A stretch of 64,000 bases of DNA. It comes from Tenrec ecaudatus (Eukaryota; Chordata; Mammalia; Afrosoricida; Tenrecidae). Both the position numbers and the translations under genes were made by a program. The stretch covers positions 51,123,258-51,187,257 of the forward strand of contig NC_134536.1 of assembly GCF_050624435.1 (NCBI RefSeq), given 5' to 3'. The notes beneath the pieces are model-generated. The model was not told the origin of the DNA. It did no database searches and was given only the letters and a program-made list of their open reading frames with translations. This document shows positions 1 to 12,324 of the stretch, piece by piece. Each line of letters opens with the position of its first letter. The stretch's first letter is position 1.

Positions 1-1788
1 GTGTGGGCATGAACATACTTCAGCAAGAGTAAAAGAACCAATCAACTCTGAAGAAACTCATTCTCAATGACATAACAAGCCCACTTCTAATTTCTACAAC
101 CTATAGAAACTGCAGTACCTCAGTAAAAGATAAAATGAATAATCCAATTAACAAGTGGGCAAAGTACACATTCTATTTGCAGCATAATGAAGGTTTATGG
201 TAAGAACCTTCAAAATAAGATATTTGACTTTTTATCAGATACTTTATCATCTGCAAGTAAGTATGATAGAAAGATACATTTCAAAACATTCACTGCTATT
301 TTTTAAATGTGTACAGCTATGTAAAATTTTATCAAGCAACATAAGGTATTTTTTAGATGTTATCAATTAAAGTTTTCATTTTTATTCCTGAAATCATTTA
401 ATATATAACATTAAAATGCATTCATATATCACTATGAATGACTTACCACATGAATTTGGCAGCTTTAATCAGCTTGGTCATTTCAGACATCTATTCATTA
501 TATATTGATTTATGCATTAATCAGAGATATTTTATTGTAGAATTAGCATCACCAAACTATTCTAATTTCATAACTGAGATATAATGCTAATATACTCTAT
601 CAAAGCCTAAATTAGCACTTAGTGCTTTTAACTAGGGGCAATGCTTCATAAAGAATGCTAGAAGATTGTGTTTAATCCTATGTCCAGCTGACAAAATTTC
701 AAGATGCCTCATCACCACCTGTAGCTAGAAGGGACAATGGACATCATTTTCCTTTATTAACAAAATAGATACCAGGTTTCAAATCTTTAATGAAAGTTTT
801 GTGTTCCCATTATCCGATTAAAAGTCTTGTAGCAATGATAGTAAATAATAATCTTAAGAATATTTCAACAAAATTGTCATATTTAGCAGGGCCATAATTT
901 GTAAAAAAGATAAACAAATATAAAGAACCTACTGGTAATATTCTTTAAGCCTCCTCCAGTTTTGCTGATTGTTATGTGATAGGGTAAGATGCTTGTAAAT
1001 AGATTTCTAATTTAATTTTCTAAAGTTGAAAATTGGCTATAAAGAATAATAGTTTGTTCATCTTTGGGAGTGTAACTTGATAAACTTGTGGCTTCGCATC
1101 TTTTCACATCTAGCAGTTATATCTCTGCATTAATGTTCATCCTAGAGAAATCCTGGCTCCCAGCCCCTCAGGGTTTACACAGCAAATGTCATATTTTCAT
1201 GTGCAGATAAATTAATGAATCAATGTGTACAGCATATATTGCCTGAATCTTTACAACAAATTTTAATCAGCTAAACACATACAGATTTTGTCATACTCCA
1301 TACACTGCCATGATGCGATCAGAATATAGCAGATGTGGTTGCATAAAAAGGAATCGTTGTAATGAATATCAGACAAATTCTGGTTAAAATGTCTTATGAA
1401 AAGGTGACTCATATTCTATTCTAGTGATTTTATCATGGCCTCACATTGCAAAAAGGAATGAGAAGATAGCTTTGCTATTTACTTCAGAACAATTCCATAT
1501 ACAATAAATACATATTTTGATATGTTTCCTCAAAATCAGTCTCCTTTAGAAACCAGAGTGGAGTTTCATACTTAGGTTATATGAATAAGGGGAAAAAAGG
1601 AAGACTAAATAAGTACGCATCACCCTATGTTGTGATTTTTAAGGCTGTGCGTGTAGTTGTATGTAGTAATTAATCGCTGAGGAAATGATGTACATTAGAC
1701 TCATTACAAATCTGGCACAAATTCATGGCATTTTTCTGTCAATGATTCACTGCAACTATTTTTAAATGATCTTCAACAGTATTTTACT
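1..1788. other. AT-rich single-copy stretch, no gene
   Basis: No open frame of useful length, no recognised repeat and no RNA gene is visible. Base use is AT-rich with few CpG. Several stretches (about 640-800 and 1140-1340) have a balanced, non-repetitive texture that could be conserved non-coding sequence, but this cannot be judged from one genome. Confidence 0.5.
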
Positions 1789-2375
1789 TGTCAGGGGAAG
1801 CCAGCCCCTAATACATCATTACGGGTCCGGTAGGCGCAATTGTACAGTGATAATAAGTAAAGATCATAGTAAAGTTATAGAGAGCATGAGAGATAGAAGA
1901 GAAGCATTGAAATAAATGGAGTCAGACACGATTCATGGTAGCATGCTTACCTCAGCCCCCCTTGGTGGTCCACGTGGAGGGAGAGAGAGATTTTAATGCT
2001 AGCCCAGGCTTTTTATATTCCCTGGGGACATGCAAGCCCCCTAAATAGAGGCGAGGACATATGTCACAGGAAGGGGTTGTGCTATAGGTAATACAGTAAT
2101 GAGGGGGTGGTCTAGGGAAATACACGGAGTAGAAAGAGGATGGATTGGGGGTATACATGTGACAAGATGGGCGGAGCCTAGGAACGGGATGGCAGCCTAA
2201 CCTTGGATGCCACAGATCAGTTTGGCCTATTCCCTGGCTCAACTGATAGAGACCATTAATTCATTGTCTCTAGCAGCAGGGAGCAGGCCCTCCTCCCCTG
2301 TGGTGTGGGGAGATAGCAGTCTGGCAGGGACTGTTTCCAGGGAAGATGCCTATGAGCATCTGACCTCCCCCCACA
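1789..2375 (-). mobile_element. Solo LTR of an endogenous retrovirus, copy 1
   Basis: A 587-bp block closely resembles 62650-63277 along its length and has LTR-type ends, TG at the left and CA at the right. On the minus strand it carries a TATAAAA box (2011-2017) followed about 20 bp on by ATTAAA (1992-1997) and a CT-rich run, the usual TATA and poly(A)-signal arrangement of an LTR. That fixes the orientation as minus. No gag, pol or env lies beside it, so it is a solo LTR. Only a 3-bp ACT match flanks it, so the target duplication has decayed or the ends are off by a base or two. The family name is not known to me. Confidence 0.82.
2011..2017 (-). promoter_or_regulatory. LTR TATA box
   Basis: TATAAAA reads on the minus strand in a GC-rich setting inside the solo LTR. 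It is conserved at 62870-62876 in the second copy. It is a relic of the retroviral promoter, and present activity is unknown. Confidence 0.6.
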
Positions 2376-2554
2376 ACTTGTGCTTGATAATAATGATATT
2401 TTTGCATCCTCATGAATTGCTTTATTAGGAGTAGACAAAAATATGAATCTCTTCCTGTTACTTGGCACCATAGTTTTTCTATTATTTATTTGTTTGTGTA
2501 TATATTTATTTATTTTTGGCATAGGATTCTAGCATTCCATCTATATATTCAACC

Positions 2555-2712
2555 ATCTCAATAGGATTTTGTCAATTACTGAAATCTTGTTTTTGCCAAT
2601 ACCTTCAGTACAATTTGGGTTTACTCCTTCAATACTTATAATTCTTTATCATAATCTATTTCCTAACATAGTTGGAGGTTTATATTCTTTCTTTGGTACA
2701 CCGAATGCCTCG
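2555..2712 (-). mobile_element. RTE LINE fragment (reverse transcriptase region)
   Basis: Reads, in antisense, like the upstream reverse-transcriptase part of the afrotherian RTE element. The same segment is seen at about 13960-14100. It is heavily diverged and carries no open frame. It abuts an antisense SINE. Confidence 0.65.
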
Positions 2713-2714
2713 CA

Positions 2715-2912
2715 TTGCCATTGAATCGATTGTGGTGTGGAGTGATGTAATGAACAGAGTAGAGCTTCCCCTGGGGGTCCCCAAGGCTGTGCATATTTAT
2801 GGGCGCAGAAGTCTCATCTTTTTCCTACAGGATAGCTGGTAGGTTTGAACTGTTGACTTGATGGCAAGCAGCTCAATGCATAACTCAAGACAGCACTAGG
2901 GCTCCCAATCGC
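2715..2912 (-). repeat. tRNA-derived SINE (AfroSINE type)
   Basis: Antisense copy. It ends on the right with gggctccc, the complement of the conserved GGGAGCCC-like start of the SINE head. The body includes the B-box-like portion and a degenerate tail. Diverged. Confidence 0.7.
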
Positions 2913-4464
2913 CTTAAAATATTTTTTAAAACTTCACTTTTCCTTTGTCCTATTAAATATTCCTCATTAATCTTTCTTTCAGCAATTTCCCATTCACTTT
3001 AGCTACTATATTAAAATGCAAACCTCAGGACTCGCTAAGGGGAAAAATGTGTACTGTGCTATATAGTCTCTGTTGGGACTCCGCATGCACGCTCCATCCT
3101 TTTCTAACATTCTCTGTCTACGGAATGAACTGAACTTTTTACGTTAAACCAAAGGACTTTCTGACAGGGCAAAGAGCTATTTGAGTATTAATTTTGGGGG
3201 GTTATTTCCTACCTTTTAATTTACAGTTAAGAAGTTGATGGACTCTCCCTTCTAAAGTCATATTACTACCGTCGCCTCAATCCCAAGGTAACACGTCTCA
3301 CTGGGTTCCAGTAAGGGCCCTTTCTCTTACCTTTCAAATCTATAGGATGTGCTCATTCCCCAGTCTTGCTAGGTTTCAGGGACACACATTTTCCGTGTTT
3401 CCCTTCATGTTGCCCAGGCCTGTATACATTTCGTTTCATTTTGCTGTGCCTTGAGTTTCCAGTAAGGTCTCTGACTTATACATTAGCATTTAAAAGACAC
3501 AAGAAAAATGATACACATCAGATAAGTTGGAGTGATTACCCCTCCCCAAAAAAAGAGGTAGAAATGTTGAGAAAGGAAACCCATACTTCAATGATGAAGG
3601 GGATAATGAAACAAATAGGACTTTGAAAAGCTAGTGTAGCTTTAAAACCTTGTTCTGAAAATTAACCACAACAGTAAATATAAAACATTGCACCTGGTAT
3701 GAAGTTACAATTTCTACACAGATTGCTCAGACTGCCTGCAGAAGACTGCAACCTCCACAGGAGCACGGCCTGCTCTGAATCCTCGCCCATCTTCCTGGAG
3801 TTCATCTGTTCTCTTTAATTGGCAAACTGGTAGAGGTCAAATCAATACATGAATGGACTCTTAATGAGCTTTCTCCTAAACGTTGGAATCTCGGCACTTT
3901 AAGGCAACTGGATTTAGAAGGATCACTAGAGATGGAATATCTGATTTTCAAAAGAGATGTCACATTAAAAATACTTGAACTGACTTATTCTCTATAGTAC
4001 TTTGCACCATCTGGTTATAAACAGATTTTAAATAGTTGTTCTGATCAATGTCCCTGGCAACTGATAATTTTTAAATATAGAAAGATTGTGACCAAGTATC
4101 TTAGGTAGCAATGAAAAATTAAATTTAGGTTATTTTGAATGTTAAGGATACTTGTTCCTACTGCGTCAACGACATAGTACTGAGAGCAACCCCTCCGGAG
4201 GAATGCATCTTGGTTTTCAATTTAAGTTCAAAAGTTCATCTTTATTTTAAGGATCTTTTTATTTACAAATGTAATGCTGAAAAAATCAGTACTTTATACA
4301 TACAGTCTTCAGGGTGGCATAATTAAACACTCACCTACCAGTCCTTAACATCCAGTGCTGCTGCATATCATCCGGAGAAAGACCATCTGTATCTGCTGGG
4401 ATACTCACTAGGTCTCCCCAGGTTAAGGACTGCACAGCCAGCTGAATGGTTGTCATTCATAATA
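2913..4464. other. Single-copy stretch, no gene recognised
   Basis: AT-rich sequence without a recognisable repeat or gene. An 86-codon open frame at 3366-3626 has no family resemblance, no splice context and ordinary composition, so it is not called. A G/C-richer part (about 3720-3820) stands out slightly, but I see no motif in it. Confidence 0.5.
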
Positions 4465-4560
4465 ACTCAGAGAAATAACAAACACTGGAAAGGCTAGGGA
4501 GCGCTTAAACCCTCACGCACTGTTGATAGGATCGCGGAATTGTACAGCCGCTGAGGACAG
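4465..4560 (+). mobile_element. Short L1 ORF2-derived scrap (tentative)
   Basis: Resembles the part of L1 ORF2 seen intact here at about 33050-33140, the region encoding GCGE...TLLHCWW. The shared tracts run from aacaa..tgg to ttgtacagcc. Short and diverged. Confidence 0.45.
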
Positions 4561-4562
4561 GG

Positions 4563-4815
4563 GTGCTTGTTCTTTCAGCAGTCCGCCGTACTTTCAATAT
4601 GCTTTGCCAGCACACTAATTCAAATACATCAATTCCTCTTCAGTTTCCTTTATCCAGTCTCCAAATTTCACATTCGTATGAGGCAATTAAACATACCATG
4701 GCCTTGCTCAGCTGTGCCTCAGTCCTCCAAGGACCCTCCTGCTTGTCAACACTTTAAAGGGATCTTGTGGAGCAGCCCCTGCTACAACGCGTCCTTTGAC
4801 CTTTTGACTTGAGTT
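4563..4815 (-). mobile_element. RTE LINE 3' fragment
   Basis: Antisense to the 3' part of the RTE open frame, including the segment encoding a protein stretch like RRIDAFELWCWRR. The same block recurs at 12850-13080, 26480-26700, 39510-39660 and 56750-56880. No open frame survives. Confidence 0.75.
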
Positions 4816-6944
4816 CCACAGTTAAATGTGTTACACACCACCAGTAAAAAGAAAATTTAATTAATTGATTTACATTTTGTAAAAAAAAAAAGGGAGAGAG
4901 AGAAAGATCACAGCCTTGAACACCCTCTAGTTTACTTATTTCTCACATCTACACATTGGTTTGAGTTGTCATAAAATGAGGAAAAGTAAAATTGCAATAG
5001 ACTTCAATTTTTTTGTGGTACTCAATCTAGTTTCAAACAAATGCAAAATATTTTTGTTTATTCTATATAACATTATTAATATGAAGCAAGAACTAATGTC
5101 ATCAATTTTAAAGTTAGAAGACCCCTATTGATACAAAATATAATCAGCATATTATTTTTTGTCTAATCCTAAATTAGACTATTTAACCTTTATTTGATTC
5201 CCACAACTTGTGAAAGACTATGAATCACGTTTTTAATTAAAGTGATTCACACAGATCTTAATTTTTGTCATGATGGTGATTATTATTATTATTAATCATC
5301 TTAGGGTTCATCCCCAGTGTCACAGAGAACATGACTAAGAAGTGCATTTGTTTGTTATAAACAGATACAAACAGTAACAAGAAAATAGACATTGTTTATT
5401 TTGTTTTATCTGATCAAAGATGTTCTCAGGCAGGTGTGTGCTTACTTTGGACTCCACCATCCGTTATTGAGCTTACATTTATCTTTATATACTGCCCTCT
5501 TTGGCTTCCACCCTTAGAGACCCATTCCGCCTCTAACAAGTACTGGAGTTACAGCCAGCTAAGAACATATAGGGAATAGCAAACACATTTAAATGCTTTC
5601 CGTTCCGTTTAGAGAAGTTATCTGTTAAATTCTACCAAATAATTTCTTCTTGTACGATAAGCCAGAACTTTTTTCATGTAGGCACAGGTAGCTGCAAGAA
5701 AGATGGAGGTCTATAGGCTTAACCAGGCTATTTTTATAATTGTCTCTTCTCCCGTGGCTGCCAAGGAAAAGAGAGAAAATGAATATTGGCACTATAGCTA
5801 AGCGTCAAAATACACTAATTCTATAGATTTCAGTTGTTTTTCACTGAAAGAACTTGCAGGTATTTTCTAACATTGGACACGCCATTTTCTTTCTCTTTTT
5901 TTCTCCTGGGGGGTAGGATGTGTCAAACTATCTTAGGACATGAAAAGATATTTAAGATGATATCATATGTATTCGCCTTATAGTTGCTACTGACATTTTA
6001 AAATAATTGTCATATTTGCAATGGGAGGAAATGGGGGAAAATTTTTCTAATGATCCTAAATTAGACTACTCTGAAAAATTCAATGAGTAATCAGATGCTT
6101 TATTCAGCTAATATCTCCCTTAACCCAATTCAAATGGTTCTTTCGAAAATTTGTGTGTCTTTTAAATAGGCCTGCATTAATTAAAAAAAAAGAATACTTC
6201 TAAGATGTTGGCAACCTCCTAAATTCCAGAGTAACTATTACTTGTGCTTTGAGGCAGTCCAGTGCTGGCTGCTTGCTGTGGGAACATCAGCATTTCTCGG
6301 TAAAGGGATTGCCACCGAATAGAAGCTCAGGGACACCATGTTCTTCTGAAGAGACTGGCTGTTTCCCAAACTCGGGGGAGGAGCCTGATTACTTTTAGCA
6401 AGTGAAGGTACTGGTTATCCTACTTTACTTTTGGGGAATTTAGTTTAAAATGAAAAGTTAATAAAATTCCCAGTAAAAGGTATTAGGAAATGTATGTTGT
6501 AAATAATTTTATTTAAAATTCTGAAAAATGCACATGAGGTGTTACCTTGACCCTTTCCTGTTCTGGCTCTTTTCTCCCAGTAGTATAATGTTGGAGAAGG
6601 AGAACCTCCTCCTGCCTGTCGGCGGCTTGTGACTTGTGGGCGACATGCTGGAGCACAATGCTCAGGAAGCTGAAGATGGCCTCTGGAGTGCCATTTTTTG
6701 AGACCCTGAAAGAGATACTCTGCTAGTCACCAAAACTCTATGTCAAAAACATACAGTTTTCCTCTTTTCCCCAATGATTAAGCTACTCCCTTTGAGACTT
6801 TCTCTTAAATGTAGGTGACAACATCCAATTTGATAGAGGGCAGATTTTATGTAGATTCTTTACAGGACTTTAGGCTTCAACTACAAGACCTTTACCATTC
6901 AGAACGGCAAATAGCTAGAGAATGATTTAAACAAACATATAAAC
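4816..6944. other. AT-rich single-copy stretch, no gene
   Basis: No recognised repeat except a short (ATT)n run near 5281-5296. A region around 6540-6715 is richer in G and C and contains tgtcggcggcttgtgac; I could not assign it. Confidence 0.5.
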
Positions 6945-7100
6945 TCTCTGCCATCAAATCAGTTTCCCTGCACGTTTCCAAGCCTGTAACTGTTCATGGG
7001 AGTGGAAAGCCCAGACTGACTACATTGGGGTGGCTGATGGGCTCAAACTGCTGATCGTAAGGACTGCAGCCCAAAGCACAGCTACTACACTGCCAGGAAA
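6945..7100 (-). repeat. tRNA-derived SINE, antisense
   Basis: Diverged antisense SINE with the diagnostic order ctgccatcaa..cag, ...gggctcaaactgctga..., ...cactgccagg. No target duplication is readable. Confidence 0.6.
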
Positions 7101-7469
7101 GACAATGGTTGTGTTTGGAAAAATGTGTGCCATCTTTCCTAGAAAGGGCTATTGTGATTTATTGACTTTAAAGAAGACTCACATTTAGATTCCCTAAAAG
7201 ACTGCTTCCATTCTATGAGACCTCAATCATAGTAAACAAACAAATCAAAATATAATTCTCAATGGATAATTAAATATCAAGCTCTATGACTTTTTCCAAA
7301 AACTTACTTTAAAATCAGAGACATATCTAGAAAACTTGTTCAGATAAATATAAAGAACTCAAATCAAACAATAAAAACAATTTATGAATTTTCAAAGAAG
7401 TTTCAGTATCTGGAGAATGCTGAGTGATATAATAATTTTGATATTAACATTTTGTATATAATATTTAAT

Positions 7470-7662
7470 AAGGATCCTGATGACATAGATATTATGAACG
7501 AGTTGGGCTGCTAACAGGAAGGTTGGTAGTTTGTAACCTCTATCTGTTCCTCAGGGAGAAATGCGAAGCTTTCTACTCCACTGAAAAGTTAGTCTTAAAG
7601 GTGCAGTTCTATTCTGTCCCATAGGGTTGCTATGAGTTGTAATCAACTCAAAGGCCTGGATA
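7470..7662 (+). repeat. tRNA-derived SINE, sense
   Basis: Sense copy with a head resembling ggatcctgatgac, an internal gttgggctgctaac (A/B-box region of a tRNA-like head), and the conserved body ending gggttgctatgag..tcaactc. That ending is the portion shared with the RTE 3' tail. Confidence 0.75.
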
Positions 7663-7714
7663 ATGTAACATAGAATAGATGCCAATTCATTAAGTTATCT
7701 CTTGCTACCTCCAA

Positions 7715-7890
7715 AACTCACTGCCATACAATCAATGCCAACTCATAGTGAACCCATAGGACAGAGCAGAACTGCCGTGTGGGCATCCAAGACTGTAATT
7801 CTTAACAGGAGTCAAAAGCCCTGCCTTGGTTCAAACTGCTGAGACAGCGGGGATCAGCTCACACCGTGACCACGATGCCCCTAAGGCTCC
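7715..7890 (-). repeat. tRNA-derived SINE, antisense
   Basis: Antisense SINE starting with the RTE-like tail (ctcactgccatacaatcaat) and running to a head ending cctaaggctcct. It lies about 50 bp from a sense SINE, so the two form an inverted pair. Confidence 0.75.
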
Positions 7891-8164
7891 TGTTTAGGTC
7901 TCACTGAATGGATTTCCTGGCATGACCCAATAAGGGATACATAGAAACCCCTTTCCTTCACTATATTTAGTATTCAACACATTACAGTTTATTATCAGGC
8001 AAGTAATAATTTTAATAAAGAGATGAATCAAATGCCTCAGTGATTTGAAATGCTAAGAGCGGTGCCTACGTGAATCAGAACTACTGTTTCATGCTGTTAA
8101 CTGTCTTACAGATAATAACACACCTCATCAGTTAGTCCATCTGACTTATAATGAACCTGGAGGA

Positions 8165-8335
8165 CAAGATCTCTACTGGCATAGTGGTTGCGCATTGGGC
8201 TGCAGTCGGCACAGTATGCATATCAAAACCACCCGCCTCCCTGCAGGAGAAAGACTAGGCTTTCCACTCCTGTGAACAGTTACGGTCTCAGAATCCCACA
8301 GGAAGCCTCATGAATCAGCTTTGACTTGATATCAG
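8165..8335 (+). repeat. tRNA-derived SINE, sense
   Basis: Contains tggcatagtggttgcgcatt and ttgggctgca, the tRNA-like head of the tenrec/afrotherian SINE. It is followed by the usual body with tttccactcctgtgaacag. The 3' part is diverged. Confidence 0.78.
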
Positions 8336-8583
8336 TGGGGTTTTTTGTTTATTTTTGCTTGTTGTGTTTGTAGGACTAAGTAGAATTGCTCCCTAGCGGT
8401 TCTGAATCCGAATCATTAAGACCATCACAGTGTTTCATACTGTGGTGACTTAAGTGTTGTCGTGGTACTGAAAGCGATGTCACATATTTCATGTATCACC
8501 AGGGCCACTAAATGTGAACAGATTTCGGTAGAACTTTTCGACTAAGAATGGGCTGCTAAGAAGTAGAGTGGTTGCCTGTCCAT

Positions 8584-8633
8584 TTCTGAGGAATTCTGAG
8601 GAATTCTGAGGAAGTCTGAGGAATTCTGAGGAA
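8584..8633 (+). repeat. 10-bp tandem repeat in RTE 5' UTR
   Basis: Five head-to-tail units of ttctgaggaa with one or two substitutions, inside the RTE 5' untranslated region. The other RTE copies here have a single ttctga-like motif at this place, so this is a local expansion. Confidence 0.85.
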
Positions 8634-8947
8634 CCGGAAAGAGTAGCAGTGGAACAAGATCAGACACCGAAAACGCCGTGAAGAGCAGGAGAACGTTGTC
8701 TGTCTGAGAGCGCCAGGTCATGAGCACCTCAGGTTTGAAGACACACCAACTGTGACAGACTGGAAAGAGCTGCCTTCTTAGAGTAGAGTGGACCACCTTA
8801 ACGCACTAACGCTGCCATGTGCGGGTGGGGTGATTCCCATGAGAAGGAAGAAATGTAAGTATTTATCATGATTTAGAACTTAGAATGTACAAAATAACAA
8901 TCTAGGAAAATTGAAAGTCACAACAAATGAAATAGAACCCATAAAGA

Positions 8948-9355
8948 TAGTATGGCAGTTACATACTCTTTGTCAACTTGAAAAGGGGTGGAGTCTAGCC
9001 TGTCAAGCAGGTCATAGCCAATGAGGCCTCTGTGTGGGCATGGCCTTCTCCTGAGGATTCTGGGAACTTCTGTTTATCTCCCTGGAAGTGGGACACACTC
9101 ACTCTCTGCTTTGTATTCCTGATGACAAGCCACACAGAGCTATGCTGATGGAGCCAGAGCCCTTGAGTTGGAGGAGTCACAAGGAAACCCACGCCAGCAC
9201 TGAGATGCTTCTACCACCACTGGATCCACAAGACTTTTCACCAACTGGCCTGTGATCTCTTCCTGTATTCATTGCATGGCTGTGTGAATCTATAGAAGAA
9301 CTTATGGTCTAGTATCAACCATAAGTAATATGGGGTAATATCGGACAAACACAGT
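8948..9355 (+). mobile_element. Family B repeat, copy 1 (class unknown)
   Basis: About 410 bp shared with 10250-10672, 63563-64000 and, in reverse, 35522-36106 and 37112-37612. Diagnostic tracts are gtcaacttgaaaagg, ggtggagtctagcctgtcaa, catggccttctcctgagga and ggatccacaagacttttcac. It interrupts the RTE copy, so it inserted after that RTE. The family's usual 3' part is missing. It shows no coding capacity, poly(A) or tRNA head. Confidence 0.75.
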
Positions 9356-10249
9356 AACCCAGGCATTAGTAAGCTGAAATCCACTGTTTGTAGCCATTAT
9401 TAGACAGCCATATTGTTTATTACACTAGGAATGACAAATTCAAGAGGAATTGTGTACCATTAATTGTCAAAAAGGACATTTCAAGATCTATATTGAATTA
9501 TAATACTGATATGACAGGACAATATTTATCCACACACAAGGAAATCCAGTAAACACAACAATGTTTCAAGCTTATGTACCCACCACTAAAGCTAGTGATG
9601 AAGTGATTTAAGCACTTACCAATGCCTTCAATCTGAAACTGATCAAACAAGCGATGAAGATGCTTTGATTGGGGATTAAAATGCAAAAGTTGGAAACAAA
9701 GAGGAAAAAGTAGTAGTGTGAAATTCTGGCCTGGCTGATAGAAACTGAGCTGGAAATGGTATGATAGAATATTGTAAGATCAACAACTTCATCACAAATA
9801 CCTTGTCTCAAAAGCACAAATGGCGCTTACACATAAGGACTTGTTCAGAATGAATACACAAAAATCAAATTGACTAACTCAGTGGGTAGAGACACTTAAG
9901 GAGTCCCAGATCAGCAGCTACAATGAGGCAAGGTGTTGACTTAAACAACCCATCAGTTGCTCAAATGTAAGCTCTGGTTGAAGTTGAAGAAAATAAAAAC
10001 AAATACACAATAACCGAAATATGACCTGGATTATATTCCACCTGAATTTTGCAAACATCTCAAGAATAGAAGACCCAGTGAGCTGTGGGATGATATGAAG
10101 GCCATCACACATGAAGAAAAGACAGGTCATTTAAAAGGAAAAGGAGGAAAGATCAAGGTGAGTATCACAAGACGATCTTCATTTTTCTCTTACTCATAGA
10201 GTAAGTAGCTAAGGGTGGCAATTGCATAATTTTGTATTAAATTTAATTG

Positions 10250-10672
10250 GGGGGGGTGGAGTCTAGCCTGTCAATCAGGTCCCAGGCTCCGTGTGACTCA
10301 TTGTGAGCATGGCCTTCTCATAAGGAATGTCCAGGGAACTTCCCGCTCTTTCTCTGCGACACCTTCCTGCTAGTGAGCCACTCGGAGACCTGCACCGGCC
10401 CTGTGATGCTGCCACCATCATTTGATGCACAAGAGTTTTCACCCTCTGGCCCATGATCTTCCTGCATTTTGCATCATCGCTTGTGGCTGCATAAGTTTGA
10501 AGAGGGATTTAAGGACGAGTATTGGGCTTATGGACTAGTATCAGACTTAGGGGCTTGATGTGGACTGGGCTGGGAAGTTTTCCTGATATATAACTACTTT
10601 TTGATATAATGCTCTCTCTTACACATAGGAGAGTCTATTCGTTTGTTTCTCTAGTTTATCTGTCCTAACACA
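10250..10672 (+). mobile_element. Family B repeat, copy 2
   Basis: Shares the ggtggagtctagcctgtcaa tract and later blocks with the other copies. It ends in gtttctctagtttatctgtc followed by ctaacaca, a terminus also seen (as complement) at the left ends of the two antisense copies. A G-run precedes it. No open frame. Confidence 0.75.
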
Positions 10673-10689
10673 TGATGGTACCTTGAGAG

Positions 10690-11370
10690 TTAGATAAGGA
10701 TTGAACTTGAGTGTTTTAAGAGTGAGTTTAGGACCTGGCTGTACTTAGTAAATACAGATTTCTTCTACTGATTGTTATTGATATAATGTGTGTTAGAAAT
10801 AATTATTGGGAAATATGAATAGAGAGTTTGTAAACCTACCGCCTTCAGCCATTAAATAAGATCTCTAAATAGGTATAAGACATGCCGAAAAGAAGGTTCT
10901 CAAGGCTCAGGACATTTGCATTTGAAGAGGCTTGCCAAGAGGAATTAGCAGACTGAAGCAAAAAAAGGAGCATTTTGTCCTTTTGAATTTCAAACTGGAG
11001 GGTTGGTCCTGAAGCTGGGAAACTCTGGAGTCATAAAGGAACTCTCCTCTCTAGGACTGAACTTTAAAGAGAGGCTGCAGGCATCCTGTGGATTGCTGGA
11101 TCCACTCTTTGAGTGGAAGTGGGAGAAGAGCTGCAATAGAGAGATGGGTTGAGTGTAGCCACTGACACCTGTGCTCCTGGCTCACAAGGAGAAGAAGGCA
11201 AGATGGTTTGGCTGGTCTGAAGTTTAAAGAGTTGTGCAGAAGCTGAAACTATGTAATGACTTACCCCAAAGGGTCAGTGTTGTTGAGAATTTGTGATGGG
11301 GCCCGTGGTCCAAAGATGAGGCAGCCAATGGGCACCTTGTGAGGCTAAGCATCTAACAACAAAACCAAAA
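10690..11370 (+). repeat. Unassigned element ending in an RTE-like tail
   Basis: About 680 bp of moderate GC with no usable open frame and no SINE head. It ends with agcatctaacaacaaaacc, which resembles the RTE 3' terminus (cacctaacaacaac). That suggests a non-autonomous passenger of RTE or a diverged RTE 3' region. No second copy was found in the window, so its repeat status is a guess. Confidence 0.4.
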
Positions 11371-11474
11371 ATTCTTTTAGAAAGAAATAAGCATAATTTT
11401 TCTCCCACAGAGTAGCTCTTGAGTTTAAACAGCTTCCTTGAGCTTATTTGTCCATTGCTTCATCTCGACACCAC

Positions 11475-11635
11475 CAGATTTCCAATTGCCATCAAGTCAA
11501 TTCCAACTTACAGCTATCAAACACAGGATTACTGAGGCTCTATCTTTATGAAAGCAAATCATCTCCTCTCTCACACATAAAGTGGTTTTCAGGTTTGAAC
11601 AACCTTGCAGTTAGCTGTCTCTTGGTTACCTAAAA
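11475..11635 (-). repeat. tRNA-derived SINE, antisense
   Basis: Begins with the tail block attgccatcaagtcaattcc and continues through the body to about 11630. The head is poorly preserved. Confidence 0.65.
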
Positions 11636-11639
11636 TCAC

Positions 11640-12320
11640 TTTTACGTGACTTGTCTCAAGATTGTGTTGCCACTATAAAGATGATCACATTGATCTCAAG
11701 AATGGTCCTGTGCTTTGATACATTATGTGCACCATTTACCTACATGACATTTTCTAAATATGTTATGAATAGAGCTTAAATAATTTCTTACAGTGTAATA
11801 AACTCCATTTATCTTTTTGTTTGTATAAATTACATAGGAAAATGAAGCATTGATTAGGGAAATTTCTTTTATAAGAAAATTGCAAAATAATACTTTATGC
11901 AAACAATTGTGAGTAGGAAGTCATATTTTCTATAGAAAATAATAATTTGACTGACCGTGAAGCATATACCCTGATTGGTAAGATTATCCCAATTTCTTTT
12001 GACTTAGCTTTTCAGAAATTTAGTTTTAGTCTGTTAGTGAGAGGAAATAAAGTTATAGTAACTTCCCTTTTAAATACATAAAACTTTTTCTTTTAGCATA
12101 GAAATAAAAACTGTTTCCTACAAAAGTCTGCAATGATGACGACTGTGCATGTATTGGTGAAGAGAAAGTTCTGTCTTTGTGGGCATTCAGAGGCCCAACG
12201 TAAATATGTATTTATTATATACTTTCGATGCTTCCTTAGTACTTTTCATGATGACGATGAAAGGAAATCAAGTTTAGGAATGGTTATCTCCTCCCTACAA
12301 ACCAAAGCAACCAACCTACT
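11640..12320. other. AT-rich single-copy stretch, no gene
   Basis: No recognised repeat. A 66-codon open frame at 12133-12333 runs into the next SINE and has no family resemblance. Confidence 0.5.
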
Positions 12321-12324
12321 ACCA

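Larger units (their letters stand above)
8425..10185 (+). mobile_element. RTE LINE, 5' end through endonuclease region
   Basis: Sense RTE copy beginning with the family's 5' untranslated region (about 8425-8880), followed after an insertion (8948-9355) by the start of the open frame (about 9360-10185). In RTE elements this first half encodes the apurinic-type endonuclease that nicks the target. Matching blocks recur in order at 18925-20160 and, in reverse, at 59880-60995. Readable peptide traces include a VGNKE-like and a CDFFIANTL-like stretch, but stops and frameshifts are frequent, so it is dead. The reverse transcriptase half is missing: the copy ends near 10185 and another repeat follows. 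Confidence 0.8.
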
